Assembly (NCBI GenBank): GCA_012517325.1
Contig: JAAYVF010000132.1
Coordinates: 73,665-107,682, forward strand
Direction: 5' to 3'
From: Myxococcales bacterium
GTDB lineage: Bacteria; Lernaellota; Lernaellaia; Lernaellales; Lernaellaceae
Length of the DNA: 34,018 nt
Shown here: in pieces, positions 33,758-34,018 of the stretch
How the letters are laid out: each line of letters opens with the position of its first letter
Position numbering within the stretch: position 1 is the stretch's first letter
The notes under the pieces: model-generated
Told to the model about the DNA's origin: nothing
Database searches by the model: none
What the model saw: only the letters and a program-made list of their open reading frames with translations
Translations under genes and position numbers: made by a program

Positions 33758-33814
33758 GGCGGCAGGAGTCATCAGCCCTGTTTGGCGGGCGGTTTGAAGG
33801 GGGACTCCATCCCC
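33758..33814 (-). ncRNA. Fluoride riboswitch (crcB motif)
   Basis: The minus-strand leader reads GGGGATGGAGTCCCCC, then TTCAAACC, then GCCCGCCAAACAGGGC, then TGATGACTCCTGC. It has every hallmark of the crcB aptamer: a GGGG/CCCC stem with AUGGAGUC loop, an AAAC linker, a GCCC/GGGC stem and the conserved GCUGAUG. The 3' GACUCC (33765-33770) is complementary to the loop GGAGUC (33803-33808), forming the pseudoknot. The first downstream genes (CPA2 antiporter, UspA, enolase) are classic members of fluoride regulons. No crcB/fluc or clcF gene lies in the window. Confidence 0.93.
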
Positions 33815-33824
33815 TGCTCAAAGT

Positions 33825-33853
33825 TGTTTAACATGATTGCGATGATTCGACAA
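33825..33853 (-). promoter_or_regulatory. Promoter of the fluoride-riboswitch operon
   Basis: TTGTCG, a 17-bp spacer and TAAACA on the minus strand place the start of transcription a few bases before the aptamer's first stem. This is a moderate match. Confidence 0.5.
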
Positions 33854-33896
33854 GCAAGTTTGGCGTGACATTTTCCTATGTTTATACTTAGGCAAT

Positions 33897-34018
33897 ATGT
33901 CCCCTTAACTGTGCAGCAAAAATGTCCCCTTGGTTACGTAGAGTTCGGAGCCGAGGCCTGATAGACCCACGTCCAGTTGGTTGTTCCCTTTCGATTTTCC
34001 GTTTTGCATCGGGCTTTG
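33897..34018. mobile_element. Possible insertion-sequence end (partial)
   Basis: Two direct copies of ATGTCCCCTT (33897-33906 and 33922-33931) are 25 bp apart. They resemble the terminal repeats I associate with integrase-type insertion sequences whose ends begin TGTCC. The sequence continues to the window edge. On the minus strand a frame enters from the right and stops near 33941 (ending TNWTWVYQASAPNST), which could be a transposase C-terminus. No diagnostic transposase motif is visible. Confidence 0.3.

Overview
The window is GC-rich, densely coded DNA from a Gram-negative, flagellated bacterium. The flagellar regulators, sigma-54 promoters, outer-membrane barrel and lipoboxes support this. 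A delta-proteobacterial or related lineage (Desulfobacterota, Myxococcota, Lernaellota-like) is my guess. It rests mainly on the Asp/Asn-run secreted proteins and a Sec-type HesB protein, and no marker gene proves it.

Region 1 (1-12.9 kb, minus strand) is motility. From right to left it holds a PilZ protein and a FlrA/FleQ-like sigma-54 activator with a degenerate receiver; then a periplasmic TPR protein with an FlrB-like kinase and FlrC-like response regulator; then flgC-fliE-fliF-fliG-fliH-fliI-fliJ, with fliJ cut by the window edge. Consensus-like sigma-54 promoters precede the TPR-kinase-regulator operon and flgC, and a sigma-70-like promoter precedes pilZ. This is the layout of a Vibrio/Pseudomonas-type flagellar cascade. 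A 16-bp element is shared by the two upstream regulatory regions.

Region 2 (13.1-13.5 kb, plus) is a 108-codon HesB/IscA-like gene with an in-frame TGA at the position normally held by a conserved Cys. A SECIS-like hairpin follows, so it is very probably a selenoprotein gene that ordinary ORF calling misses.

Region 3 (13.5-24.9 kb, plus) encodes seven lipoproteins and one outer-membrane barrel. Six of the seven lipoproteins carry a long Asp/Asn-rich linker just after the lipidated Cys; the other has a shorter mixed one. The first four form an operon: unknown protein, glycosidase-like TIM barrel, PNGase F-like deglycosylase and SlpE/TAP-like alpha/beta hydrolase, which suggests extracellular glycoprotein breakdown. 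Two tandem paralogues and a carboxypeptidase-regulatory-like-domain lipoprotein follow, two of them with nearly identical promoters and signal peptides. A MITE-like 150-bp palindromic element closes the region.

Region 4 (25.0-27.7 kb, minus) holds a GrpB-family protein and a secreted FG-GAP/VCBS repeat protein with a C-terminal Asp-rich CGC tail.

Region 5 (27.8-33.9 kb, minus) is a tightly packed operon led by a clear fluoride (crcB-motif) riboswitch: CPA2-type antiporter, UspA, enolase, AAA ATPase, small helical protein and dynamin-like GTPase. The first three are known fluoride-regulon members. The last three are fused on with 1-bp, 0-bp and -4-bp junctions and are the most novel part of the window. 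The extreme right edge looks like the end of an insertion sequence.
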